The position numbers were made by a program, and so were the translations under genes. This document shows positions 7,490-13,690 of a stretch of 20,419 nt of DNA, piece after piece; within the stretch, counting starts at the first letter, position 1, and each line of letters opens with the position of its first letter. The stretch comes from an uncultured Lachnospiraceae bacterium. Its GTDB lineage: Bacteria > Bacillota > Clostridia > Lachnospirales > Lachnospiraceae. The notes beneath the pieces are model-generated. The model made no database searches. It was given only the letters and a program-made list of their open reading frames with translations, and was not told the origin of the DNA. Where the stretch lies: positions 1 to 20,419 of the forward strand of contig CAJUDQ010000049.1 in NCBI GenBank assembly GCA_910585215.1, in the 5' to 3' direction.

Positions 7490-9004
7490 TTATTTGTAAC
7501 TTTCTTTACTTCTCTTTCCAATCGTTCTATCCTGAAATACTTTTTTTCTTGTATTTTTCTTTTTTCTCTTCTGTTCTTCTTTTTCTCTGTCAGAAGATTT
7601 AAATCCGCCCTTAAATCCTCTGCCTTTTTCACGTTTTCCATTTTTCCATCCATCTTCATATCTTTTGTTTTTTCGTGGTACTATGTATTTGTCCGGCTGA
7701 ATATCTTCTTTTTCCTCTCCAAGATGAAGCTTTAAAAATGCAGCCGCAAGCTCCAGCGCAGTGCAGGATTCCTCCTCCATTCTTGCAGATATCATTCTAG
7801 TGGTTTCTCTCAGATTTTTACTGTTCATAACCTCTGTCACTTCATCCAGTATTTTTTTTGATTTTACCGCCTCGATGTCCGCCGCTGTTGGAACAGTTCG
7901 TTCCTTCATTTTTGATTTGCACACCTTTTCAATATCATGAATTTTAAAAATTTCTTTTCCCGATACCAGTGTAAAGGAACGACCTGAACGGCCTGCTCTT
8001 CCAGTTCTGCCAATTCTGTGAACATAATATTCAATATCCTGTGGAACATCATAGTTAATCACTGCTTCTACACTGTCAATATCAAGTCCTCGCGCTGCTA
8101 CATCTGTAGCGATTAAAACCTCGGCAGTTCCACTTTTAAAGGAATCCATCACTCTGTCTCTGACATTCTGTGTCAAATCCCCATGAAGTCCCTCTGCAAA
8201 AAATCCTCTTGATTTCAGCTCCTCAGCAAGCTCTTCCACCATTTTTTTTGTATTACAGAAGACAAGAGTCCGTTTTGGAGTATAGTACTCCAAAAGTCTT
8301 GCGCAGGCTTCCTTTTTATCCTCTTTTTTGACATGATAATAATACTGCTTAATCGTTTGAACTGTAAGTTCTTTTTTCACCGTTTTAATCAAAATCGGGT
8401 TTTTCTGGAACTGACCAGTAATATTTAAAATGGCTTTTGGCATGGTTGCGGAAAATAATACGGTCTGATGCTCATTTGGAATCTGAGATAAAATTTCCTC
8501 CATATCCTCACGAAATCCCATATCAAGCATTTCGTCGGCTTCATCAAGAACCACCATTTTCAGTCTGTCCAGTTTGATTGTACGTCTGCGCATATGGTCC
8601 ATAACACGTCCTGGAGTCCCTACAATAATCTGTACATTTCCCTTTAAGTTTTTTATCTGTTTGTAGATTTCCTGTCCGCCATATACTGCAAGTACACGTA
8701 TGCCTGACATATATTTTGCAAATTTTCGAAGTTCCTCTGCCGCCTGCATGGCAAGCTCTCTGGTAGGACAGAGAACCAGCCCCTGCATACCCTTGGTGTC
8801 GGGGTCAATTGCCTGCAACAGTGGAATTCCAAATGCTGCTGTTTTGCCTGTACCTGTCTGTGCCTGTCCTATGACGTCTTTTCCGGCAAGTATTTCTGGT
8901 ATGGACTGCTCCTGAATAGGTGAAAAATGTAAAAAGCCCATTTCTTTTACTGCCCGTACAATTCTTTTGTCAATCATGTCTTGTTCCAAATTTAAAATAT
9001 CCAT
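7490..9004 (-). CDS. DEAD-box ATP-dependent RNA helicase
   Basis: A 504-aa RNA helicase of the DeaD/CshA class, which unwinds structured RNA in ribosome assembly and mRNA decay in the cytoplasm. The full motif set is present: Q motif (GFLHFSPIQ, about 23-31), motif I AQTGTGKT 48-55, Ia PTREL 80-84, Ib TPGR 130-133, II DEAD 154-157, III SAT 185-187, V ATDVAARGLD 299-308 and VI HRIGRTGRAGR 329-339. After the RecA-like core come a helical region and a very basic K/R/E-rich tail (about 440-504), which probably binds RNA non-specifically. AAGGAG lies six bases before ATG. Family membership is clear. The choice between cshA, cshB and deaD cannot be made from the sequence, so no symbol is given. Confidence 0.95.
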   Translation of the reverse strand: MDILNLEQDMIDKRIVRAVKEMGFLHFSPIQEQSIPEILAGKDVIGQAQTGTGKTAAFGIPLLQAIDPDTKGMQGLVLCPTRELAMQAAEELRKFAKYMSGIRVLAVYGGQEIYKQIKNLKGNVQIIVGTPGRVMDHMRRRTIKLDRLKMVVLDEADEMLDMGFREDMEEILSQIPNEHQTVLFSATMPKAILNITGQFQKNPILIKTVKKELTVQTIKQYYYHVKKEDKKEACARLLEYYTPKRTLVFCNTKKMVEELAEELKSRGFFAEGLHGDLTQNVRDRVMDSFKSGTAEVLIATDVAARGLDIDSVEAVINYDVPQDIEYYVHRIGRTGRAGRSGRSFTLVSGKEIFKIHDIEKVCKSKMKERTVPTAADIEAVKSKKILDEVTEVMNSKNLRETTRMISARMEEESCTALELAAAFLKLHLGEEKEDIQPDKYIVPRKNKRYEDGWKNGKREKGRGFKGGFKSSDREKEEQKRKKKNTRKKVFQDRTIGKRSKESYK

Positions 9005-9026
9005 TCTTTCTCCTTTTGATTATTCG

Positions 9027-9248
9027 TTATGTCTGTTGATGATGCATGGAGGCTATCCGGCACTCCGGACAGATTTCTATGTATAATGTACCCTCACAGT
9101 TTAACTGCACAGTCTCCCACTGAATCTGTGCAAGCAGCTTCATCGGCTTTTGGCACTCCGGACAGGAAATATAATTCCAATCCTGAACCCAGTTTGCAAA
9201 GCCCCCACTTAGCTTCGCTTTGAAGTGGGAGCTTTTTGCTTCAACCAC
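9027..9248 (-). pseudogene. Headless zinc-ribbon gene fragment
   Basis: The frame from an unlikely GTG at 9248 to the TAA at 9027 encodes a conserved-looking C-terminal module: KLSGGFANWVQDW, then two CPEC knuckles (C29/C32 and C60/C63) either side of PMKLLAQIQW and EGTLYIEI. From memory, this pattern resembles the C-terminal zinc-binding part of YwqG/DUF1963-like proteins, which are several times longer. A stop codon closes the frame 6 bases above the GTG, there is no ribosome site, and no N-terminal domain is found upstream, so I read it as a truncated remnant. It ends 22 bases before the helicase start and would lie inside the helicase 5' leader. It could instead be a small expressed zinc-ribbon protein. 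Confidence 0.5.
9199..9234. repeat. Stem-loop within the zinc-ribbon fragment
   Basis: AAGC plus CCCACTT (9199-9210) pairs with AAGTGGG plus GCTT (9223-9234), with a single mismatched pair and a 12-base loop. On the plus strand TTTTTGCTT follows the stem. It may be a transposon-end hairpin or a weak terminator, but it is also coding sequence of the fragment. Confidence 0.4.
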
Positions 9249-9395
9249 TACTGTTTACTAATACCTTCCTGTTTCTATAAGTGAATATATGTTTTGTTCT
9301 ATAGCATACCATAAAATTCAGGCTCTTGCAACCTGTAGTTTGTGCCGATTCATCCTGTCACCTTAGAGATTGGGGATTTCTTGGCATATCTAGTT
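9235..9395. mobile_element. Possible decayed IS200/IS605-type end
   Basis: On the plus strand a segment around 9337-9385 reads TGCCGATTCATCC, a short spacer, then GGGGATTTCTTGGCA. The outer TGCC/GGCA and inner ATCC/GGAT can pair. This order (GATTCAT, hairpin, TTTCTTG) recalls subterminal palindromes of IS200/IS605 elements as I remember them. No transposase, TnpB frame or target-site evidence is present, so at most it is a remnant. Confidence 0.2.
9303..9331 (-). promoter_or_regulatory. Candidate promoter for the helicase transcript
   Basis: Read on the minus strand: -35 TTGCAA (9331-9326), a 17-base spacer ending in TGG, and -10 TATGCT (9308-9303), an extended -10 arrangement. A start near 9296 would give the helicase a leader of roughly 290 nt containing the zinc-ribbon fragment. 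Confidence 0.4.
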
Positions 9396-9413
9396 TAAAA
9401 CAGACAAAAAACA

Positions 9414-9442
9414 TTGACAGTCTGTAAATTCCATGTTAGATT
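9414..9442 (+). promoter_or_regulatory. Promoter for the unknown membrane protein gene
   Basis: Consensus -35 TTGACA (9414-9419), a 17-base spacer ending in TGT, and -10 TAGATT (9437-9442). The inverted pair CAGAC (9401-9405) and GTCTG (9420-9424) brackets the -35 and could be an operator, but it is only five bases long. Confidence 0.45.
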
Positions 9443-9498
9443 ATAAACTACCTGAAATACTGTAAATTTTCTCTATTATGAAAAAGGATAATAAATTT

Positions 9499-10344
9499 AT
9501 GAAGAAAAAAGTTCCTGTAAAATGTATCATTGTAATAATATCCGTTTTTCTTTTTCTTCTCACCCCTCCTGCCGTATACCTTCGCAGTCTGCTTGTTATG
9601 TCCGTATACAGCAAACAGATGCAGAAAGAAAGTATTATGAAAGAAAAAGGCTTTGATATCCATATCCCTGGAGGGTTGACTACATGGAAAACAGACTGGT
9701 ATCCTTTTGTAATGACATTTGTAGATAATAAAGGATTTCAGAGCTACACAGGAAATGAAAATCTGTCTCTGACCATTCTCTATAATTTTCCGGCATTTTC
9801 GCTGTTGAACGGATGCAGCAGGCTTTTTGATAAAAACTCTTCGTATTTTAACGGATTTTATGGGGCATATCTTGTCAGTGACAGCAGCGGAAAACCTTAT
9901 GGTTTTCACTCTGACGGAACTATTCACAAAAGAGAGGTGACATCTGTACCGGAATTTGATTTTTACTGGCTGGTTCTGGAAGATTTTGGATTATCCCCAG
10001 AAGATTTTGTCTTTGATTGTGAGATCACAGAAATAAAAGAAAATATTTCTTATTCCGGTTTTGACGGGTGGACACGGATAGATTCTGATATTATGGTAAA
10101 TCAGGCCTGTCACACTGCAAGACAGAATGTCAGGTCCTATCTGCAATATGGCAGGCCTAATGAGAAAGACTGTTTTGAATTTGCTGCTATTCCTATGAAA
10201 GGAAGAATTTATGCCCGATATTTTTCGGAATGGAATACCAGTATTTTTTATTATATTATTACAGTTGATAATGAAATTTTGGAAGAATGTGATAAAAAAA
10301 TTTTATCATATTCAAAACTTGAACAGGTATTACCTGACGGCTGA
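9499..10344 (+). CDS. Membrane-anchored extracellular protein, unknown
   Basis: No family is recognised. The 281-aa product starts MKKKVPVK, has one hydrophobic span (about residues 9-28) and then a long soluble region rich in aromatic residues, predicted outside the cell. That region includes GFDIHIPGGLTTWKTDWYP and later SGFDGWTRID. Two further features may mark structure: a short LSPEDFVFDC segment and a terminal charged helix. The start at 9499 is preferred over an in-frame ATG 21 bases upstream because AAAGGA lies 10 bases before it while the upstream ATG has no ribosome site. The last 15 bases overlap, tail to tail, with the end of the convergent four-gene operon. The protein could be related in function to that operon, but nothing in the sequence shows it. 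Confidence 0.7.
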   Translation: MKKKVPVKCIIVIISVFLFLLTPPAVYLRSLLVMSVYSKQMQKESIMKEKGFDIHIPGGLTTWKTDWYPFVMTFVDNKGFQSYTGNENLSLTILYNFPAFSLLNGCSRLFDKNSSYFNGFYGAYLVSDSSGKPYGFHSDGTIHKREVTSVPEFDFYWLVLEDFGLSPEDFVFDCEITEIKENISYSGFDGWTRIDSDIMVNQACHTARQNVRSYLQYGRPNEKDCFEFAAIPMKGRIYARYFSEWNTSIFYYIITVDNEILEECDKKILSYSKLEQVLPDG

Positions 10345-11277
10345 CTCTATTGCTTCAAATTCTCCAATGACAGTTTCGCCTTGATAAGATTTTCCTGTGA
10401 TTTTATATACTGGCTGAATTGTGGAATTTGTACTAAATTCTGCCGAATCCTCCCAGTATATAATTTCTACATTTTCCAAAACCACTTTGTCAGCATTTTC
10501 TTCCACAGCGATAAATCCTTTTGAATTTAACACTTTATCAACTGCTTCCTCTAATTCAATGACTTCATTAACCGAAACTCTATTATCCACATCCCTGTAA
10601 GCGGAATATGCTTCTGAAATCTCTCCATTACTGTCAATAGAAACATATATTTTTGAATTTCCATCTACCTCAATATTATCAATATTTCGATGAAAATAAA
10701 TCTGTTTTGCTATAATTATTTCATCTTCTGGGTGAGATAAGTCGGTTAATGTATCATATCCTATACCGCTGTATGAAAATTCATCTGGCAACAACCCATT
10801 TTCTTTTAAAAAATTTTCTGCTATTTCTATACAAGAATCATCTGTTAGATGTATTTCCTTATCTTCTTTATTATTGTTTCGATACATATAACTTCCATTG
10901 TTATATAACAATAATGTACTGTCTTCTGTTCGATATATTTCTGCATCTTCTGTTTCTGTTATATCAATCGATTGCATATCAAAAGCTTTTTTTACTTCCT
11001 CACGCTTCTTTTCTAATTGTGTATTGGAAACTATTAAAACCTCATCAATAATATCTTTATTTTTAATATTTTTCTCATCTATTTTATTTTCAAAAATCAG
11101 TTCATCATTTGCTCCTCCCATGGAAACAGGAAATTCAATTTCTGGAATTATAACAGATTTTTTCTGATTATTTTTCTTGTCAGAAACATTATTGATTATG
11201 TATATTCCTAATATACCTACTGCTACTATTGCTACCATACTTATTAATATAAATATCTCTATTTTTCTATTCTTCAT
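10330..11277 (-). CDS. Anchored protein with PepSY/FTP-like C-terminal half
   Basis: A 315-aa protein, last in a four-gene operon. One hydrophobic span (about 7-28) anchors it. A lysine- and glutamate-rich stalk follows to about residue 145. The C-terminal half shows two alpha/beta units: IEIAENFLKENG, then YFHRNIDNIEVDG and KIYVSIDSNGEIS (about 150-225), and LEEAVDKVL to IQPVYKITGKSY (about 242-300). This cadence (helix, then strand with xVDGxG, then PVYKI) recalls PepSY/FTP propeptide or YycI-like folds, which often inhibit or chaperone secreted peptidases. That is inference from pattern, not a database match. A strong AAGGAGGAG site precedes ATG, 12 bases after the stop of the protease-like gene, so a partnership with that product is plausible. 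Confidence 0.72.
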   Translation of the reverse strand: MKNRKIEIFILISMVAIVAVGILGIYIINNVSDKKNNQKKSVIIPEIEFPVSMGGANDELIFENKIDEKNIKNKDIIDEVLIVSNTQLEKKREEVKKAFDMQSIDITETEDAEIYRTEDSTLLLYNNGSYMYRNNNKEDKEIHLTDDSCIEIAENFLKENGLLPDEFSYSGIGYDTLTDLSHPEDEIIIAKQIYFHRNIDNIEVDGNSKIYVSIDSNGEISEAYSAYRDVDNRVSVNEVIELEEAVDKVLNSKGFIAVEENADKVVLENVEIIYWEDSAEFSTNSTIQPVYKITGKSYQGETVIGEFEAIESAVR

Positions 11278-11289
11278 AATATCTCCTCC

Positions 11290-12147
11290 TTATTGCTTTG
11301 CTGGTATTGTTCTTGTAATTGAATAATATGCAGTACTTCCACCTATTGGATTTGGTTTTGAATTTGCATATGCATAAGAATAAATAGTATCATTTCTGGC
11401 AGCTGAAGCATAAATTACCATTGCTACACCTTCATTATCCAAACATCCATTTTGATTTTTTGCTGCATCTGCTAAAAATGAGTCAATTATATTTTCACCA
11501 AGTCCCAAATCCATCCCCAAAGCCATTCCTTCATTAGAATTAATATACATCGTAGAAGAAAAACCCATCATTATATTTATTCCTTGCATCATATTTCTAC
11601 AATAAGAATCCTCTGTATTTAAAAAATTACAAGAATATGTAGCAACCCATCTCGTAGCTGTTCCTGACTTTCCCCATTCCGCCTCTTTTGTGGTTAAATT
11701 TGCATCTGACATTCCTTCGTTTGATGAAGGATGGAAATCTGTAAATGAATTTAAATTGTAGTAATGTAATGTATTATATGAACATACTTTTCCTTTTTTA
11801 TATCCATGTCCAGAAAAAATCATAAAATTTACATCATCAATACTATCATTTGACCAAGTTCCTGGTTTCATGTCTTGCTCCCATGCTGAACTATCTTTAT
11901 AATTAAATTTTACACTTACATAACTTCCAGCATATGCTTTCAAATAGTCTATAAACTTACTTGTAAGAATAGTGCAAGTTCTATCTTTTTGCTGGCAAGA
12001 ACCAATGCTCTGATATGCTCCTTGAGAGCTTCCTCCTACAGTTATTGCTGCATATCCATTATTTTTCTTTATCAAAACTAATATACTTACAAGTAATATA
12101 CATATTTTTTTACTTTTATTTATTTTATAATACTTTTCTTCTCTCAT
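11290..12147 (-). CDS. Secreted clan CD (caspase)-like protein
   Basis: A 285-aa exported protein. A basic N-terminus precedes a hydrophobic core (ICILLVSILVLI, about 15-26) and a likely cleavage region near GYAA (31-34). Downstream, NFMIFSGHG (107-115, His114) and RWVATYSCNFLN (166-177, Cys173) follow the clan CD scheme: a hydrophobic strand ending in His-Gly, then a second strand ending in the nucleophilic Cys. Caspases, gingipains and separases share this dyad. Several further cysteines (51, 58, 122, 183, 235) could form disulfides. The length suits one caspase-like domain with no extra modules. I suspect it belongs to an uncharacterised family, possibly DUF6345, but could not check. It lies third in the operon, after two paralogous single-pass proteins and before a PepSY-like protein. 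Peptidase activity is inferred, not shown. Confidence 0.7.
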   Translation of the reverse strand: MREEKYYKINKSKKICILLVSILVLIKKNNGYAAITVGGSSQGAYQSIGSCQQKDRTCTILTSKFIDYLKAYAGSYVSVKFNYKDSSAWEQDMKPGTWSNDSIDDVNFMIFSGHGYKKGKVCSYNTLHYYNLNSFTDFHPSSNEGMSDANLTTKEAEWGKSGTATRWVATYSCNFLNTEDSYCRNMMQGINIMMGFSSTMYINSNEGMALGMDLGLGENIIDSFLADAAKNQNGCLDNEGVAMVIYASAARNDTIYSYAYANSKPNPIGGSTAYYSITRTIPAKQ

Positions 12148-12190
12148 TTTGATTTTCCTTTCTTTCCAAAGTATTTGTAACTGTTTTCAC

Positions 12191-12673
12191 TTATATTCCA
12201 ATTAGATCTTCATATATCTTTCTTAATTCTGATTGCTTTCCAAAATATGCTACAATATTCCAATAATCAAGGTCTGGTGCTCCCCAGTAATCTATCCATT
12301 GCCATGGACGTCCTTCAATATTAACAATCCATTTATCTTCACCTATAGGCTGTAAACTTATAGTTTCTCCTGTAATTAATTGAATGATAAACGGATTCTC
12401 TACTGTTGTTCCAATTCCTGTAAGGTCTCTTTTTATATGCGTCATATTATTAAACAGTCTTACTATTTTTTTAATATCATCTTCCTTATTTACACTATTA
12501 CTTATCTGTCCATAATTACTTCCTATTTGTATATATTCAACCTCTTCCGGCGTTATCTTTATATGAACACTGGACTGATAGTATTTATATAATAAAGCAA
12601 ATCCAAAAATCATCAAAACATATAATATAAATCTATAAATAAACTTCTGCTTATTTGTAAATAACTTTTTCAT
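12191..12673 (-). CDS. Single-pass protein with WGAP motif, paralog 2
   Basis: A 160-aa protein of unknown function. The start MKKLFTNKQKF is followed by one hydrophobic span (about 12-30), then an extracellular domain with HIKITPEEVEYI (37-48), a variable middle and the conserved block EGRPWQWIDYWGAPD near residues 119-133. It is a tandem paralog of the gene just upstream. About 44 of the first 48 residues are identical and the WGAP block is identical, while the middle differs strongly. The hydrophobic N-terminus could be an uncleaved signal-anchor. GAAGGGA lies just before ATG. It is the second gene of the operon, 43 bases before the protease-like gene. Roles as immunity, inhibitor or substrate-presenting protein are possible but unsupported by any motif. 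Confidence 0.72.
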   Translation of the reverse strand: MKKLFTNKQKFIYRFILYVLMIFGFALLYKYYQSSVHIKITPEEVEYIQIGSNYGQISNSVNKEDDIKKIVRLFNNMTHIKRDLTGIGTTVENPFIIQLITGETISLQPIGEDKWIVNIEGRPWQWIDYWGAPDLDYWNIVAYFGKQSELRKIYEDLIGI

Positions 12674-12713
12674 ATTTTTTCCCTTCTCAATTTAAAACAG
12701 ATAAACTCTCCTA

Positions 12714-13202
12714 TCAACTAAAAAATTCAACTATTAACTCAGTATACAATTGTCTCCATTCTGTCTGTTCACCAATATAGGATACAATATCCCAATATTC
12801 ATAATCTGGTGCTCCCCAGTAATCTATCCATTGCCATGGACGCCCTTCCACAATCACATTCCATTTCTGTGTACCTATTACAAACAACGTGAGCAATTCA
12901 CCATTTTTCAATTTAATCTTAAATGCAGGGTATTTTCCTGAACCGTTTCCATTAAAATCTCTTTTTATATGTTTCATATCATTAAACAATTCTATTATTT
13001 CTGCTGTTCTTTGCATATCCAAAAATTCTGTTTTTCCCTCTTCTATATCACTTATCATTATATACTCTACCTCTTCCGGCGTTATCTTTATATGAACACT
13101 GGACTGATAATATTTATACAATAAAATAAATCCAAAAATTAACAAAGTATATAATATAAAATAGTAAATAAACTTTTGTTTATTTGTAAATAACTTTTTC
13201 AT
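12714..13202 (-). CDS. Single-pass protein with WGAP motif, paralog 1
   Basis: A 162-aa protein and first gene of the operon. It has the same layout as its downstream paralog: a lysine-rich start, one membrane span (about 12-30), HIKITPEEVEYI, a divergent central stretch (about 49-90), then VEGRPWQWIDYW and GAPDYEYWDIVSY. The C-terminus is longer by a few residues and ends EFFS. AGAGAGGAAAA precedes ATG. The near-identity of the two N-termini at the DNA level, alongside divergent middles, suggests recent duplication or gene conversion at the ends. No enzymatic motif is seen. The aromatic-rich PWQWIDYWGAP block could be a carbohydrate- or protein-binding surface, which is inference only. Confidence 0.72.
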   Translation of the reverse strand: MKKLFTNKQKFIYYFILYTLLIFGFILLYKYYQSSVHIKITPEEVEYIMISDIEEGKTEFLDMQRTAEIIELFNDMKHIKRDFNGNGSGKYPAFKIKLKNGELLTLFVIGTQKWNVIVEGRPWQWIDYWGAPDYEYWDIVSYIGEQTEWRQLYTELIVEFFS

Positions 13203-13453
13203 TTTTTTCCTCTCTCAAATCTGAATGATTTTTATTTTTTCCTTTTAAATAAATTTTTTCTTAATAATATTAAATCATTCACTCTTTGTCGATATTTGCC
13301 AGCTTTAATAATTCTTTCCTAAACCCCCTCTCTGTTTTTATTGTTCTTAATTCTTTTTACTTTTTTCCTCCCTTCTTCTCTTTATGCCATTCATTTTCTT
13401 TCACAAAAATTAAGAAAATAATTTTGTACTCGACCAACTTTATAATTAATTTT
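13203..13453 (-). other. Long leader of the four-gene operon
   Basis: About 245 nt separate the predicted transcript start (near 13447) from the first gene. The region is very AT-rich. On the minus strand it contains an open frame of 25 codons (13282-13356, stop 13279-13281) that looks protein-like (RTIKTERGFRKELLKLANI) but has no usable start, being preceded by an in-frame TAA. Upstream of that stop the same frame stays open to the promoter. It may be a decayed small gene or chance. I see no riboswitch. Confidence 0.3.
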
Positions 13454-13482
13454 ATTATAACATTCCATTTTTGTTTTGTAAA
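13454..13482 (-). promoter_or_regulatory. Promoter of the four-gene operon
   Basis: Read on the minus strand: -35 TTTACA (13482-13477), a 17-base spacer ending in TGT, and a perfect -10 TATAAT (13459-13454), an extended -10 form. It is one of the best promoter matches in the window. Confidence 0.7.
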
Positions 13483-13493
13483 GGTACATTTAT

Positions 13494-13521
13494 TTCACCT
13501 TGAAGTGAGTTTTACTTCACC
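13494..13521. promoter_or_regulatory. Candidate activator site upstream of the operon promoter
   Basis: TTCACC occurs at 13494-13499 and 13516-13521, 22 bases apart start to start (two helical turns), directly upstream of the -35. A 6-bp inverted repeat TGAAGT/ACTTCA (13501-13506 and 13514-13519) lies between and partly overlaps the second copy. The position suits a dimeric activator. Confidence 0.35.
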
Positions 13522-13540
13522 ATTTATCAACATAAATAAT

Positions 13541-13591
13541 GTCTGCCATATCACAAACAGAATATCATATTCTATCTGTAATACGGCAGAC
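13541..13591 (-). terminator. Long wobble-rich hairpin after the GH43 gene
   Basis: On the minus strand 25 bases from GTCTGCCGTATTACAG onward pair with the 25 bases ending GATATGGCAGAC, leaving almost no loop. All positions pair if four G-U wobbles are allowed. On the plus strand those four would be C-A mismatches, so the structure is meaningful only as minus-strand RNA. It lies 100 bases past the GH43 stop and is followed by a weak T-rich stretch, so it probably ends or protects that mRNA. Confidence 0.55.
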
Positions 13592-13690
13592 CTACCTGTC
13601 AGACTTTTTTGAAATTTGCTGTCTGGCCTGTAAAACCAAACTTATCATTGATATTTCTCAAAAAAACATCAAATTTTTTTCACTTATATA

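Noticed and set aside
9448..9927. 159-aa minus-strand open frame antisense to the unknown membrane protein
   Set aside because: The plus-strand gene has a promoter, ribosome site and signal-anchor; the antisense frame has none of these and a composition typical of a shadow.
13286..13612. 108-aa plus-strand open frame between the four-gene operon and the GH43 gene
   Set aside because: It starts at TTG with no ribosome site, is an F/I/S-rich product of AT-rich DNA, and runs antisense across a strong minus-strand promoter and a minus-strand RNA hairpin.
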